Under the pieces are notes generated by a model. That model saw only the letters and a list, made by a program, of their open reading frames with translations. It was not told the DNA's origin and searched no databases. A program made the position numbers and the translations under genes. From contig CAWCRN010000026.1 of assembly GCA_963797835.1 (NCBI GenBank), forward strand, positions 248,001-312,000: a stretch of DNA of 64,000 nt, given 5' to 3'. Below are positions 1 to 9,321 of the stretch, piece by piece. Numbering within the stretch: position 1 is the stretch's first letter; the number at the start of each line of letters is the position of its first letter. The stretch is from JBDTSW01 sp963797835. GTDB lineage: Bacteria > Actinomycetota > Thermoleophilia > Solirubrobacterales > 70-9.

Positions 1-347
1 CAGTCGGTGACGACGAAGATGCTGCGCTCGCCCGACTCGCCCTGCGTCCAGCAGCGGCTGGATCTTCCCGAAGAACTCGAAGTTGTCGTTGATGTCCTCG
101 ATGTACTCGACGTCGACGCCGGTCGCTCCGGTGAACTGGGCGAGCGAGTCGTCCTGTCGCCGCCGGGTCGACGTAGAGCGGCCAGTTCGAGATCACCGAG
201 CTCGCCCTCGACCGGTCGCCGCCGCTGCCGCCTTCTCGGACGTTCGCCGGCCGTCGCTGCCGCAGGCGCCGACCGAGTGCCGCCACGCAGCGAGCCAGCG
301 CCAGCCGGGCCGGCGCGCTCATGGTCGTTGGGCTGGTTGCGCTTCAT
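1..347 (-). CDS. potD: Polyamine-type ABC transporter substrate-binding lipoprotein, N-terminal part (cut by window edge, frame-broken)
   Basis: N-terminal third of a periplasmic spermidine/putrescine-binding protein that would feed the ATPase gene just upstream of it in the same direction. No single frame is intact, but the segments read in order match the family: a lipobox-like LGAC region, then VISNWPLYVDP, FTGATGVDVEYIEDINDN, FEFFGKIQPLL and SIFVVTD, the classic 'snWplY ... EdINDN ... FFgKiqp' signature. At least three single-base shifts separate these pieces (one is an extra g near 48-50). The ATG at 347 is preceded by AGGAGGG at a good distance; an ATG at 321 is an alternative. The rest of the gene lies outside the window. 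The family call is secure; the exact ligand is not. Confidence 0.8.
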   Translation of the reverse strand, partial: MKRNQPNDHERAGPAGAGSLRGGTRSAPAAATAGERPRRRQRRRPVEGELGDLELAALRRPGGDRTTRSPSSPERPASTSSTSRTSTTTSSSSGRSSRCWTQGESGERSIFVVTD

Positions 348-380
348 TGGCCCTCCTGGGGGGTTGGCTGTGGGTCGTCG

Positions 381-1533
381 TCAGGTCTCGGACTCGCGGA
401 CGAGATGGATGTGCTCGGGCGCCCAGCTCAGCTGACCGGCGCGCCGCCGCCGGGGAGGCGGGCGCGCTCGGCCTCGTCGGCGTTCGGGACGAGGACGGTC
501 ATCCTCACGTCGCCCTGGAGACGGACGACGATCTGCGTCGCGGTGCCGAGGAAGACGGAGGCCTCGACCACGCCGTCGACGCGTGGGCCAGTTCCCGTTG
601 CCGTCGCCTGTTGGCGTCGATCAGGAGCTTCTCGGGCCGCACGACGGCGTGGCAGCGCTCGCCCTGGCGCAGAGCCATTGCGGTCGGCCTCGACCTCGAC
701 GCCGCTGTCGAGCTCGCACCGCTGGCACGCCCGTTCGTCGCTTGGCTGACCACGCCCGGCATCAGGTTGGAGACGCCGATGAATCCCGCGACGAACGTGG
801 TGGTGGGCCGCTCGTAGACGGCCTCCGGTGGCGCCACCTGCTCGATCCGGCCCTGGTTCATGACCGCGATCCGGTCCGACATCGTGAGCGCCTCCTCCTG
901 GTCGTGCGTCACGTAGACGAACGTGATCCCGACGTCGCGCTGGATCCGCTTCAGCTCGATCTGGAGGCCCTTGCGCAGCTTCAGGTCGAGGGCGCCGAGG
1001 GGCTCGTCGAGGAGCAGGACCTTGGGCCGGTTCACGATCGCCCGCGCCAGCGCCACGCGCTGCTGCTGGCCGCCGGAGAGCTGGCTGGGCCGGCGGTTCG
1101 CCTCGCGGGCCAGCCCGACCCGCTCGAGCTCCTCCGCGACCCTGCCCTTGGTCTCGTCGCCGGCGACCTTCTGGCGGCGCAGGCCGAAGGCCACGTTGTC
1201 GGCCACGCTCAGGTGCGGGAACAGCGCGTAGCTCTGGAAGACGGTGTTGGTCGGGCGCTGGTGGGCGGGCAGGCCGGCGACGTCCTCGCCGTCGATCAGG
1301 ACGCGCCCGGAGGTGGGGTCCTCGAACCCGGCGATCATCCGCAGCGTGGTCGTCTTGCCGCAGCCGGACGGGCCGAGCAGGGTGAAGAACTCGCCGCTCG
1401 CGATATCGAGGTCGAGCGAGCGAACTGCCTCGAAGTCGCCAAAGCTCTTGGAAACCTGCTCGAGGCGCACGCTGGGCTCGGAGCCTTGGGCCCCGGGTCC
1501 CCGGTCCTCGACGGTCGGGGTCGCGCTGGTCAA
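381..1533 (-). CDS. potA: Spermidine/putrescine-type ABC transporter ATP-binding protein
   Basis: Cytoplasmic ATPase that powers a polyamine-type importer. Walker A GPSGCGKTTT lies near residues 54-62, the signature LSGGQQQR at 152-159, Walker B LLLDEP at 172-177 and the H-loop in YVTHDQEEA. The TTG start at 1533 has GAGGAG about 7 nt upstream. The N-terminal 250 residues are clean. The C-terminal TOBE region is scrambled by several single-base shifts between about 420 and 760, yet VVRPEKLLIDAN, VVEASVFLGTATQIVVRL and SWAPEHIHLVRESET can be read in successive frames up to a TGA at 381-383. It is divergent from the aminotransferase operon and 33 nt ahead of the binding-protein gene, so the order is potA then potD. 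Confidence 0.88.
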
Positions 1534-1685
1534 CCCTCGCTCCTCACCCTGTTGGTCGCATCGTACAAGACTTCGGTGGTAGTCTGACCTCCGGCGTCGG
1601 TGTCGGGCTGTATCCCGGTGGGTACGGCTTGTACGGAACGTCGATAGCGGCCCATTTTCGGGGGATTCGGAGGAGGAGAGGCAGA
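1534..1685. promoter_or_regulatory. Divergent promoter region between potA and the aminotransferase operon
   Basis: A 152-nt spacer between divergent operons. I see AGACT and AGTCT arms around an 8-nt spacer (about 1567-1585), and an inverted pair CGTACAAG (about 1561) and CTTGTACG (about 1628). On the minus strand TACGAT, read from the CGTACAAG site, could be a -10 box. On the plus strand AGGAGGAGAG lies 5-6 nt before the ATG at 1686. Which inverted repeat is a real operator is unknown. Confidence 0.4.
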
Positions 1686-3069
1686 ATGGCCACCACCGCG
1701 ACCACCGCAGAGACCAGGACGACTCCGGGCCTGCAGGACCTGGCCAAGCGCCATCTCTGGATGCACTTCACGCGGATGGGCGCGTTCGCCGATGCGGACG
1801 TGCCGATCATCGTCCGCGGCGAGGGGCCGTACGTCTATGACGAGCATGGGAACCGCTACCTGGACGGGCTCTCGGGCCTCTTCTGCTCCAACGCGGGCCA
1901 CGGCCGCACCGAGCTGGGCGAGGCCGGCGCGCGCCAGGTCGAGGAGCTCGACTTCGTCACGCTCTGGAGCTACGCACACCCACGGGCGATCGAGCTCGCC
2001 GAGCGGATCGCGAGCCTGACGCCCGGCGACCTCAACCGGGTCTTCTTCACCTCGGGCGGCTCCGAGGCCGTCGAGTCGGCGATCAAGCTGGCTCGCGCGT
2101 ATCACCTCCGCACGGGCAACCCGCGAAAGACGAAGCTCATCACCCGCGAGATCGCGTACCACGGGACCACGCTCGGGGCGCTTGTCCGCGACCGGGATCC
2201 CGGCGCTGCGGACCGACTTCGAGCCGCTCGTGCCGGGCGGCAACCACGTCCCGAACACGAACTCCTACCGCTGGCCCGAGGGCCGCGACCCGCTGTGGGC
2301 GGCGGACAAGATCGAGGAGAAGATCCTCTTCGAGGGCCCCTCCACCGTCGCCGCGGTGATCCTCGAGCCCCTCCAGAACGCGGGCGGCTGCATCCCGCCG
2401 CAGGAGGGCTACTTCCAGCGCGTGCGCGAGATCTGCGACCGCCATGACGTCCTGCTGATCTCCGACGAGGTGATCTGCTCGTGGGGACGGCTGGGTCACT
2501 ACTTCGGGTGCGACCGCTACGGGTACGTGCCCGACCTGATCACGACGGCGAAGGCGCTCACCTCGGCCTACGCGCCGATGGGCGCGCTGATCGCCTCCGA
2601 CCGCGTCGCCGAGCCGTTCATGCACGGCACCGAGATGTTCACCCACGGCTTCACCTTCGCCGGGCATCCCGTCGCGGCCGCGATCGCGCTTGCCAACCTG
2701 GACGTGTTCGAGCGCGAGGACCTGTGTGGCCAGGTACTGGCCAACGAGGGCGAGCTGCGCACGATGCTGGAGGGCCTGCGCGACATCCCCATCGTCGGCG
2801 ACGTCCGCGGCGCGGGCTACTTCCACGCGATCGAGTTGGTCAAGGACCAGGAGACGAAGGAGGGGTTCTCCGACGAGGAGTCCGAGGACCTGCTGCGCGG
2901 CTTCCTCTCCGGCGAGCTCTACCGCCGCGGGCTGATCTGCCGGGCCGACGATCGCGGCGACCCCGTGATCCAGCTGGCGCCGCCCCTGATCTGCGACTCG
3001 GAGCATTTCGAGGAGATCGAGGCCGTGCTCCGCCCGGTCCTGACAGAAGCCGCCGAGCGCCTCGGCTGA
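1686..3069 (+). CDS. Class III (omega) aminotransferase, putrescine/GABA type
   Basis: PLP enzyme of the aspartate aminotransferase-family/SpuC-like group that moves an amino group from a polyamine or omega-amino acid, usually to pyruvate. About 460 residues once one extra t near 2186-2189 is removed (GAL then ATGIPALRTDF). Seen: GEGPYVYDEHGNRYLDGLSG near the N-terminus, GGSEAVESAIKLAR, ISDEV before the cofactor site and the Schiff-base lysine in TTAKALTSAYAPMGA. The ATG at 1686 has AGGAGGAGAG just upstream. It heads an operon with a PucR regulator, a saccharopine-dehydrogenase-like protein and alanine dehydrogenase, and lies opposite a polyamine importer, which favours putrescine or GABA as donor. 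Alanine dehydrogenase could regenerate pyruvate from the alanine formed. Substrate is inferred. Confidence 0.85.
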
Positions 3070-3092
3070 GGCGCGATCGGGGTGATCGCCTG

Positions 3093-4655
3093 ATGCTCAC
3101 GGTCGGCGGTCTCGCCAAGGGGTGCGGGCTGGAGCTCGCCGCCGGCGCCGAGGGCGCCGACCGCGAGATCCGCTGGGTTCACATCACCGAGCTGGAGGAC
3201 CCGACCCGGTGGCTCTCGGGTGGCGAGCTGCTGTTGACGACCGGGATCCAGCTCACCACGCCGACCCGCCAGCGCCGCTTCGTGGAGCTGCTCGACGGAA
3301 ACGACCTCGCCGGCCTGGGCTTCGGCACCGGCTTCTCGGCGAAGAAGCTGCCGAAGGCCCTGGTGGACGAGGCGGCAGCCCGCGGCATGCCCCTGTTCGA
3401 GGTCCCGTACGAGATGCCTTTCATCGCGATCACCGAGTTCGCGTTCGGGAAGCTGGTGAACGAGCAGTACGACGTGCTCCAGCGCGCGGGCCAGGTGCAC
3501 GAGCGCCTCGAGCGCCTGGTCCTTCAGGGCGACGGGCTGGCGCAGGTGCTCGAGTCGATCGCGGCGGCGGTCGGGGGCGCCGCCCTGGTCCTCGACGCCG
3601 GCGGGGCAGAGCTCGCCCGGCACCCGGAGGGCGGCGGGCCAACGCCCACGTTGACCGAGTCGGTCGCCGCCGAGGTGTCGGGCCGCGATGGCTCCGGGCA
3701 GGTCGCGTTCTTCGCGCCGTCGGCGCCGGAGCTGGCCGACCGGGCGCTGGCGGTGCCCGTCTCGGGGCGCCGCGACGCCTCGCCGTTCGCCTGGCTTCTG
3801 GTGGTCTCCGAAAACGGGGCGCTGGGCCCGTTCGAGCGGCTGATCGCGCGGCAGGCCGCGATGGTCGTGGGGCTCGAGCTGATGCGTGAGCGGGTGGTGC
3901 GCGAGACGGAGCGCCGGCTCGCCGGCGACCTCCTCGCCGAGGCGCTCAGCGGGCGCCTGGACACGGAGGACGCGCTGGGCCGGCTGCGGCCATTCGGGAT
4001 CGAGGCGGAGGCCGCGGTGCTGGTGTTCGAGTTGGACGATCCGCCGGCCGCCGAGGGCGACCTCGAGGCGGGCCTGGCCGAGCTGGGCGCATCGGGCCTC
4101 GTGGCCACCACATCCGCCGCGGGGCGGCCGCTGCTGTGCGCGGTCGTGGCGGGCTCGGGCGGCGAGCCACTGGAGACCGCCGAAGCCCTGCGGGCATCGC
4201 TGCTCGCCCGGCACGGCTCGGTGCGGGCGGCGGTATCGCGACCGGTGGGCGTCGGCTCGCTGCGGCGGGCGTTCCACGAGGCGCGCTGCGCGCTCGAGGC
4301 CACTTCGCTCGCCAACGGCGACGCCCCCGACGTCGCCTCCCATGACGACCTCGGCGCGTTCACCCTGTTGCTGGCGCTCCAGGACGACGACGCGCTGCGC
4401 GCCTACAGCGACGGCCTCCTCGAGCCGATCGAGCGCACCGAGGGCGAGTACGGCGGCGAGCTCCTGCGCTCGCTCGAGGCGTTCATCGAGAACAACGGCA
4501 ACTGGGAGCGGGCGGCGCGGCGCCTCTACTGCCACCGGCACACGCTGCGCTACCGGATCCGCAAGGTCGAGGAGTTGACCGGCCGCGACATGTCGCGCGC
4601 GACGGACCGGATCGAGCTGTGGCTCGCGCTGCGCGCCAGGGAGCTCGTGCGATGA
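3093..4655 (+). CDS. PucR-family transcriptional regulator
   Basis: Regulator of 520 residues with PucR architecture: an N-terminal PucR sensor domain (about 1-125; RWVHITELEDPTRWLSGGEL), a middle GGDEF-like region, and a C-terminal helix-turn-helix of the PucR type (LLRSLEAFIENNGNWERAAR, then HRHTLRYRIRKVEELTGRD). Such proteins often control purine, GABA or amine catabolism. The ATG at 3093 follows an in-frame stop and has only a weak ribosome site. The end overlaps the next start by ATGA at 4652-4655, so the two are translationally coupled. It probably controls this operon; the effector cannot be told from sequence. Confidence 0.88.
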   Translation: MLTVGGLAKGCGLELAAGAEGADREIRWVHITELEDPTRWLSGGELLLTTGIQLTTPTRQRRFVELLDGNDLAGLGFGTGFSAKKLPKALVDEAAARGMPLFEVPYEMPFIAITEFAFGKLVNEQYDVLQRAGQVHERLERLVLQGDGLAQVLESIAAAVGGAALVLDAGGAELARHPEGGGPTPTLTESVAAEVSGRDGSGQVAFFAPSAPELADRALAVPVSGRRDASPFAWLLVVSENGALGPFERLIARQAAMVVGLELMRERVVRETERRLAGDLLAEALSGRLDTEDALGRLRPFGIEAEAAVLVFELDDPPAAEGDLEAGLAELGASGLVATTSAAGRPLLCAVVAGSGGEPLETAEALRASLLARHGSVRAAVSRPVGVGSLRRAFHEARCALEATSLANGDAPDVASHDDLGAFTLLLALQDDDALRAYSDGLLEPIERTEGEYGGELLRSLEAFIENNGNWERAARRLYCHRHTLRYRIRKVEELTGRDMSRATDRIELWLALRARELVR

Positions 4656-5749
4656 GGGTCGCCGTCCTAGGGGCCGGCGGCACGATCGCCCCGGCCATCG
4701 TCCGCGACCTCGCCGAGTCCGACGAGGTCTCCGAGCTCGTCCTGCTCGATCTCGACGCGGAGCGCGCGGGCGCCGTGGCCGAAGCCCACGGCGGCGGGAA
4801 GGCGACGGCCGCGCGGGTCGACGCCCGGGAGCCCGGGTCGCTGCCCGGCGCGCTGGCGGGCTGCGAGGCGCTGGTCAACTCGGCGTCGTACCGCATCAAC
4901 CTCGACGCGATGGGCGCCTGCCTCGAGGCCCGGTGCCACTACATCGACCTGGGCGGGCTCTACTGGATGACCGGGCGGCAGCTCGAGCTCTCGGCGGACT
5001 TCGAGGGCGCCGGCCTCATCGCGATGCTGGGCGTCGGCTCCGCTCCCGGCAAGACGAACCTCATGGCCAGGGTGGCCGCCGAGCGCCTCGGGGGCACGGC
5101 CGACGAGGTACGGGTCTCCGCGGCGGGCCGGGACCTCGATCCCCCCGAGGGCTTCAGCATCCCCTACGCGCTTCGCACCCTGATCGACGAGCTGACGATG
5201 GCGCCGATCGTCCTGCGCGACGGCGAGCCGGCGGAGGTCCAGCCGATGCGCGACGGCGGGACGGTGGACTTCGGCGACCCGATCGGCGAGGGCGAGACGA
5301 TCTACACCCTGCACTCGGAGATGCGGACCTTCGGCTCCAGCTTCGGCTGCCGCGACGGCAGCTTCCGCCTCTCGCTCTCCCCGGCGGCGCTCGAGCGCCT
5401 GCGCGACTTGGTGGACGCCTCCGACGAGGAGGTCGAGGCCGCCGCCCATGAGGCCGTGCCGCAGTCGCCGAAGACCGTCTCGGTCCATCTGATCGAGGCC
5501 TCGCGCGACGGGCAGCTCGCCCGGGTCCGCGCCGTGACCCGCCCGCACGAGCGCTGGGGGCTTGGCGGGGGAATCGTCTCGACGGCGGCGCCGGCCGCGG
5601 CGGCGGTGCGGCTGCTGGCACGGGGCTCGATCGAGGCAAGGGGAGCGCTGCCCCCCGAGGGCTGCATCGATCCCGAGGAGATGTTCGCCGAGCTGGAAGG
5701 GCGCGGCGCCACCTTCGAGGTGGATGTGAGTGAAGGAGCGCTGGCTTGA
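4652..5749 (+). CDS. Saccharopine dehydrogenase-like NAD(P)-binding oxidoreductase
   Basis: A 365-residue protein with an N-terminal Rossmann motif (VAVLGAGGTIAPAIVRDL) and the saccharopine-dehydrogenase/homospermidine-synthase fold pattern: VNSASYRINLDAMGACLEA and HYIDLGGLYW, then GVGSAPGKTNLMA. The start overlaps the PucR stop and the stop TGA overlaps the TTG start of alanine dehydrogenase, so it is in the middle of a tightly coupled operon. In a polyamine context it could reduce or oxidise an imine formed from an amino-aldehyde, or act on a lysine-type adduct. That is inference; the family has many substrates. Confidence 0.75.
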   Translation: MRVAVLGAGGTIAPAIVRDLAESDEVSELVLLDLDAERAGAVAEAHGGGKATAARVDAREPGSLPGALAGCEALVNSASYRINLDAMGACLEARCHYIDLGGLYWMTGRQLELSADFEGAGLIAMLGVGSAPGKTNLMARVAAERLGGTADEVRVSAAGRDLDPPEGFSIPYALRTLIDELTMAPIVLRDGEPAEVQPMRDGGTVDFGDPIGEGETIYTLHSEMRTFGSSFGCRDGSFRLSLSPAALERLRDLVDASDEEVEAAAHEAVPQSPKTVSVHLIEASRDGQLARVRAVTRPHERWGLGGGIVSTAAPAAAAVRLLARGSIEARGALPPEGCIDPEEMFAELEGRGATFEVDVSEGALA

Positions 5750-6944
5750 AGGTAGGAGTCCCGACCGAGATCAAGACCGACGAGTACCGCGTCGCGCTCA
5801 CGCCCGGTCGGCGCCCGTGAGCTGGCCGAGCACGGCCACGAGGTCCTGGTCCAGAAGGGCGCGGGCGAGGGGAGCGCCGTCAGCGACGCCGACTTCGAGG
5901 CGCAGGGGGCCCGCATCGTGCCGGGGGCCGAGGACGTCTGGGGCGAGGCCGACATGGTCCTGAAGGTGAAGGAGCCGCAGATGCCAGAGGTGGCGATGCT
6001 GCGGTCCGAGACCACGCTCTTCACCTACCTGCACCTCGCGCCCGACCCGGAGCTGACGCGCGCGCTGGCCGAGACGAACGCCATCTGCGTGGCCTACGAG
6101 ACGGTCGAGGACCGCCACGGGCGGCTGCCGCTCCTGGCCCCGATGAGCGAGATCGCCGGGAGGATCGCCACCCAGGCGGGGGCCTTCATGCTCGAGAAGC
6201 CGCTGGGCGGGCGCGGGATCCTGCTGGGCGGGGTCCCCGGGGTGGCGCCCGCGAACGTGATGGTGATCGGCGGCGGTGCGGTGGGCATGAACGCCGCCTT
6301 CATCGCGATCGGGATGGAGGCCGACGTCTTCGTCTACGACGTCTCGATCGACAAGCTCCGCGAGCTGGACATCGCCTTCGGCGGGCGCGCCTCCACGGTG
6401 TTCTCCTCCACGCTCTCGATCGAGGAGCGCCTGCCGTCAATCGACCTCGTGATCGGCGGGGTGCTGGTCCACGGCGCGAAGGCGCCGCGCGTGATCACCC
6501 GCGACCAGCTCGGGCTGATGAAGCCCAGCGCGGTGCTCGTGGACGTCGCGATCGACCAGGGCGGGTGCTTCGAGACCTCGAAGCCCACGACCCACTCCGA
6601 CCCCGTCTACGAGGTCGACGGGATCATCCACTACTGCGTCGCGAACATGCCCGGCGCGGTCCCGATCACCTCCACCTACGCCCTCACGAACGCGACCCTG
6701 CCCTACGTGCTCGCGGTGGCCGACAACGGCATCGTCGAGGCCGCGAAGCGCGACCCCGGCCTGAAGCTGGGGATCAACGTCGCCCGCGGCCAGGTGACGC
6801 ACGCGGCCGTCGCGGAGGGCGTCGGCATGGACTACCTCACCCCCGAGGAGGTCCTCGGCATCGAGCCGCTCCCGGCCAACGGCGCTGCAGGGGTCGGACG
6901 GAGCGGGCGCGACGGCCGCGAGCGCCAAGCAGGGCGCCCACTAG
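5746..6944 (+). CDS. ald: Alanine dehydrogenase
   Basis: NAD-dependent L-alanine dehydrogenase (alanine + NAD+ to pyruvate + NH3 + NADH), cytoplasmic. About 398 residues after removing an extra g near 5803-5806 and another in the gggg run near 6890. Seen: N-terminal VGVPTEIKTDEYRVAL, substrate region VLKVKEPQ, YLHLAPDPELT, Rossmann motif VIGGGAVGMNAAFIA, and VDVAIDQGGCFETSKPTTH. The TTG start overlaps the upstream TGA and has GAAGGAG about 7 nt before it. Next to an aminotransferase it is well placed to recycle alanine to pyruvate. The C-terminal tail (GSDGAGATAASAKQGAH) is low complexity and only restored after the second correction. Confidence 0.92.
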
Positions 6945-6957
6945 GTCACGGCCGGAG

Positions 6958-8328
6958 CTACTTCACCACGCGGATCAGCTTCTTGTTCACGAACTCCTCG
7001 ATGCCGTACTTGCCGAGCTCGCGGCCGAAGCCCGATCGCTTGACGCCGCCGAACGGCAGCTCGGCGCCGTCTTGGCCCACGCCGTTGACGTAGACCATCC
7101 CGGTGTCGAGGCCGTCCGCCACGCGCTGGGCCTGTTCCGGATCGTTCGAGAAGACGTACGAGCCGAGCCCGAACGGCGTGTCGTTCGCCAACTCGATCGC
7201 CTCCTCCTCGGAGCCGACGCGGTAGACGCTCGCGACCGGGCCGAAGAACTCCTCCCGGTAGGCATCGTTCTCCGGCGTGATCCCGGTGAGCACGGTGCTG
7301 GAGAAGTAGTTGTCCTTCCTGTCGCCGCCGGCGACGACCTGCGCGCCCTGGGCGACAGCACGCTCGACCTGATCCTCCAGCGTTTCCGCGGCAGAGGCGG
7401 ACGAGAGCGGCCCCATCTCGGCGTCCTCGGACGTCGGGTCGGACGGCTCGGCCGCGGCCATCTTGGCCTTGAACTTCTCGAGGAAGTCGTCGTAGATCTC
7501 GTCGGCGACGATGAACCGCTTCGCCGCGTTGCAGGACTGGCCGGTGTTGTCGAGGCGGCCTGCGACCGCGGCGTCCACGGCCTCGTCCAGGTCGTCGGCC
7601 CCGAGGAGGACGAACGGATCCGAGCCACCGAGCTCCAGGACGACCTTCTTCAGGTTGCGACCGGCGATCTCGGCGACCGCGGCCCCGGCCCGCTCGGAGC
7701 CGGTCAGTGAGACGCCCCGGACCCGCGGATCCTCGATCACCTTCTCGATCTGATCGTTTGTTGCGAGGATCGTCTGGTAGGCGCCGTCGGGGAAGCCGGC
7801 GTCCTTGTGAATCGTCTGGATCGCCAGCGCCGACTCCGGGCACTGGTGCGCCGGCTTCAGCAGGATCGGGTTGCCCACGACGAGGTTGGGGCCGGCGAAC
7901 CGGGCCACCTGGTAGTAGGGAAAGTTCCAGGGCATGATCCCCAGCAGTGGGCCGACCGACGAGCGCCGGATCAGCGCCGTGCCGTCACCCGCGAGCAGCT
8001 CGATCGACTCGTCCTTGAGGAGGTCCTCCCCGTTGTCGGCGTAGAAGCCGTAGATGGCTTCGCAGAAGTCCACCTCGCCGAGGGCCTGCTCCATCGGCTT
8101 GCCCATCTCCCGCACGGCGATCTCAGCCAGCTCCTCCCTCCGCTCGGCATGAAGCTCGGACACCTTCTTGACCAGCGCTGCCCGCTCGGAGACCGAGGTC
8201 TTCAACGCCCAGTTCCGGTGGGCGTCCTCCGCCGCCGCGATCGCTGCCACGAGCTCCTCGTCGGAGATCTCCGGATACTCCTCGACGGTCTCTCCGGTTG
8301 CCGGGTTGACGACTGAGTACTTGCTCAT
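6958..8328 (-). CDS. gabD: Succinate-semialdehyde dehydrogenase-type aldehyde dehydrogenase
   Basis: Intact 456-residue aldehyde dehydrogenase. Seen: MPWNFPYYQVARFAGPNL, the glutamate in VVLELGGSDPF, the catalytic cysteine in NTGQSCNAAKRF, and the C-terminal FGGVKRSGFGRELGKYGI. The NTGQSC/ELGGSDPF pattern is typical of the short GabD2-type enzymes that oxidise succinate semialdehyde to succinate. The ATG at 8328 has AAGAGGAG about 8 nt before it. It converges on the ald operon, so it is a separate unit, but it supplies the last step of a putrescine-GABA route made by genes on both sides. Other aldehydes are possible. Confidence 0.85.
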   Translation of the reverse strand: MSKYSVVNPATGETVEEYPEISDEELVAAIAAAEDAHRNWALKTSVSERAALVKKVSELHAERREELAEIAVREMGKPMEQALGEVDFCEAIYGFYADNGEDLLKDESIELLAGDGTALIRRSSVGPLLGIMPWNFPYYQVARFAGPNLVVGNPILLKPAHQCPESALAIQTIHKDAGFPDGAYQTILATNDQIEKVIEDPRVRGVSLTGSERAGAAVAEIAGRNLKKVVLELGGSDPFVLLGADDLDEAVDAAVAGRLDNTGQSCNAAKRFIVADEIYDDFLEKFKAKMAAAEPSDPTSEDAEMGPLSSASAAETLEDQVERAVAQGAQVVAGGDRKDNYFSSTVLTGITPENDAYREEFFGPVASVYRVGSEEEAIELANDTPFGLGSYVFSNDPEQAQRVADGLDTGMVYVNGVGQDGAELPFGGVKRSGFGRELGKYGIEEFVNKKLIRVVK

Positions 8329-8430
8329 CTACTGCACTCCTCTTGCGGTCGCATGGCGTTCTTGCCGATTGCCTGATCCCCGCTTTAGGCTACCCGTGTC
8401 CGCCCGAAGCCGTAGCGAGCCGCCGCACCC

Positions 8431-9237
8431 TCAGTCCTCGGCGCCCAGCAGGAGGCCGAGCTGCCGGGACTGGGCCACGAGGGTTCCGTCGGGCGCCCAC
8501 AGCTCGCCGTCCTCCTCGAAGAAGCCGTCGCGCACCTGGCGCGTGCGGAAGCGGCCGAGCAGAAGCGCGTCGTCGATGGGTAGCGGCGAGCGGAAGTGCA
8601 CGGTGAGGTCGATCGTCGGCGCCGGCGCCAGTGCCCGGAGCCGCGGCCAGGGCGCGGGAAACCAGGCGTCGGCGAGGAGGGCGACCGCGAGCGCGTCAAC
8701 CGGCCGCTCCTCCAGCAGCCCCAGCCAGCCGCCCACCTCGGCCCTGTCCGCGCCCGAGAAGGCCCGGTCGCCGAAGCGCGGGTGCATCGTCAGCTGCCCC
8801 ATGAACGGCGGTGGGCCACCCTCCCGCGGCGGGCCGCCCCCGAGCGGCTCGCGGCCCTCCGGGGGCTCCACGTCCGGCATCGGCGCCTCGTCGTCGAACA
8901 GCGGGCCCTCCCATGGCTTCGAGTAGGCGGCGAGCGCGAGCCCGAGCAGCTCGCCGTCCTGCTCGAGGCGGGCGGAGACGGTACTGAGCGAGCGGCCCTC
9001 CCGCTCGACGGTTGTCCGCACCGTTACCGGTCCCTGTTGGGGCACCCGCAGGAAGTGCATCGTCGCGGAGCGCGCCTGGCGGCCGGGATCCTCCACCGCG
9101 AGCTCCATGCCGCGGAGCACGATCGCCATGACGTAGCCGCCGAGCGGGCCACGGGGCGTCTGCCAGCCGTCGGCGATCGCGCCTTCCCAGACGCCATCGG
9201 CGGCCGGCCGAAGCCCGGTGTCCTCGTCGAAGCTCAA
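8431..9237 (-). CDS. Acyl-CoA thioesterase (double hot-dog, TesB-like)
   Basis: 268-residue thioesterase-family protein. The N-terminal half carries WQTPRGPLGGYVMAI and a hot-dog core with MHFLRVPQQGPVTVRTTVER; the C-terminal half has TIDLTVHFRSPLP and GFFEEDGELWAPDGTLVAQS, the usual end of the second hot-dog. It would hydrolyse an acyl-CoA to free acid and CoA. The TTG start at 9235-9237 follows an in-frame stop; no strong ribosome site is seen. The neighbours are other CoA-thioester enzymes on the same strand, which suits a role in the same catabolic block. The middle (about 120-150) is a proline/glycine-rich linker. Confidence 0.8.
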   Translation of the reverse strand: MSFDEDTGLRPAADGVWEGAIADGWQTPRGPLGGYVMAIVLRGMELAVEDPGRQARSATMHFLRVPQQGPVTVRTTVEREGRSLSTVSARLEQDGELLGLALAAYSKPWEGPLFDDEAPMPDVEPPEGREPLGGGPPREGGPPPFMGQLTMHPRFGDRAFSGADRAEVGGWLGLLEERPVDALAVALLADAWFPAPWPRLRALAPAPTIDLTVHFRSPLPIDDALLLGRFRTRQVRDGFFEEDGELWAPDGTLVAQSRQLGLLLGAED

Positions 9238-9321
9238 GGGCCGCGCACCCTACTCACGGGCGCCTCGCGCGTGATGCGAAACGGGCTGGGAGCGCTGGGT
9301 CGTGCGCTGAGCCCGTGTTCC

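Noticed and set aside
2140..2230. Programmed +1 frameshifting in the aminotransferase
   Set aside because: No slippery site or downstream structure stands out, and the same type of break occurs in many unrelated genes; a sequencing error is simpler.
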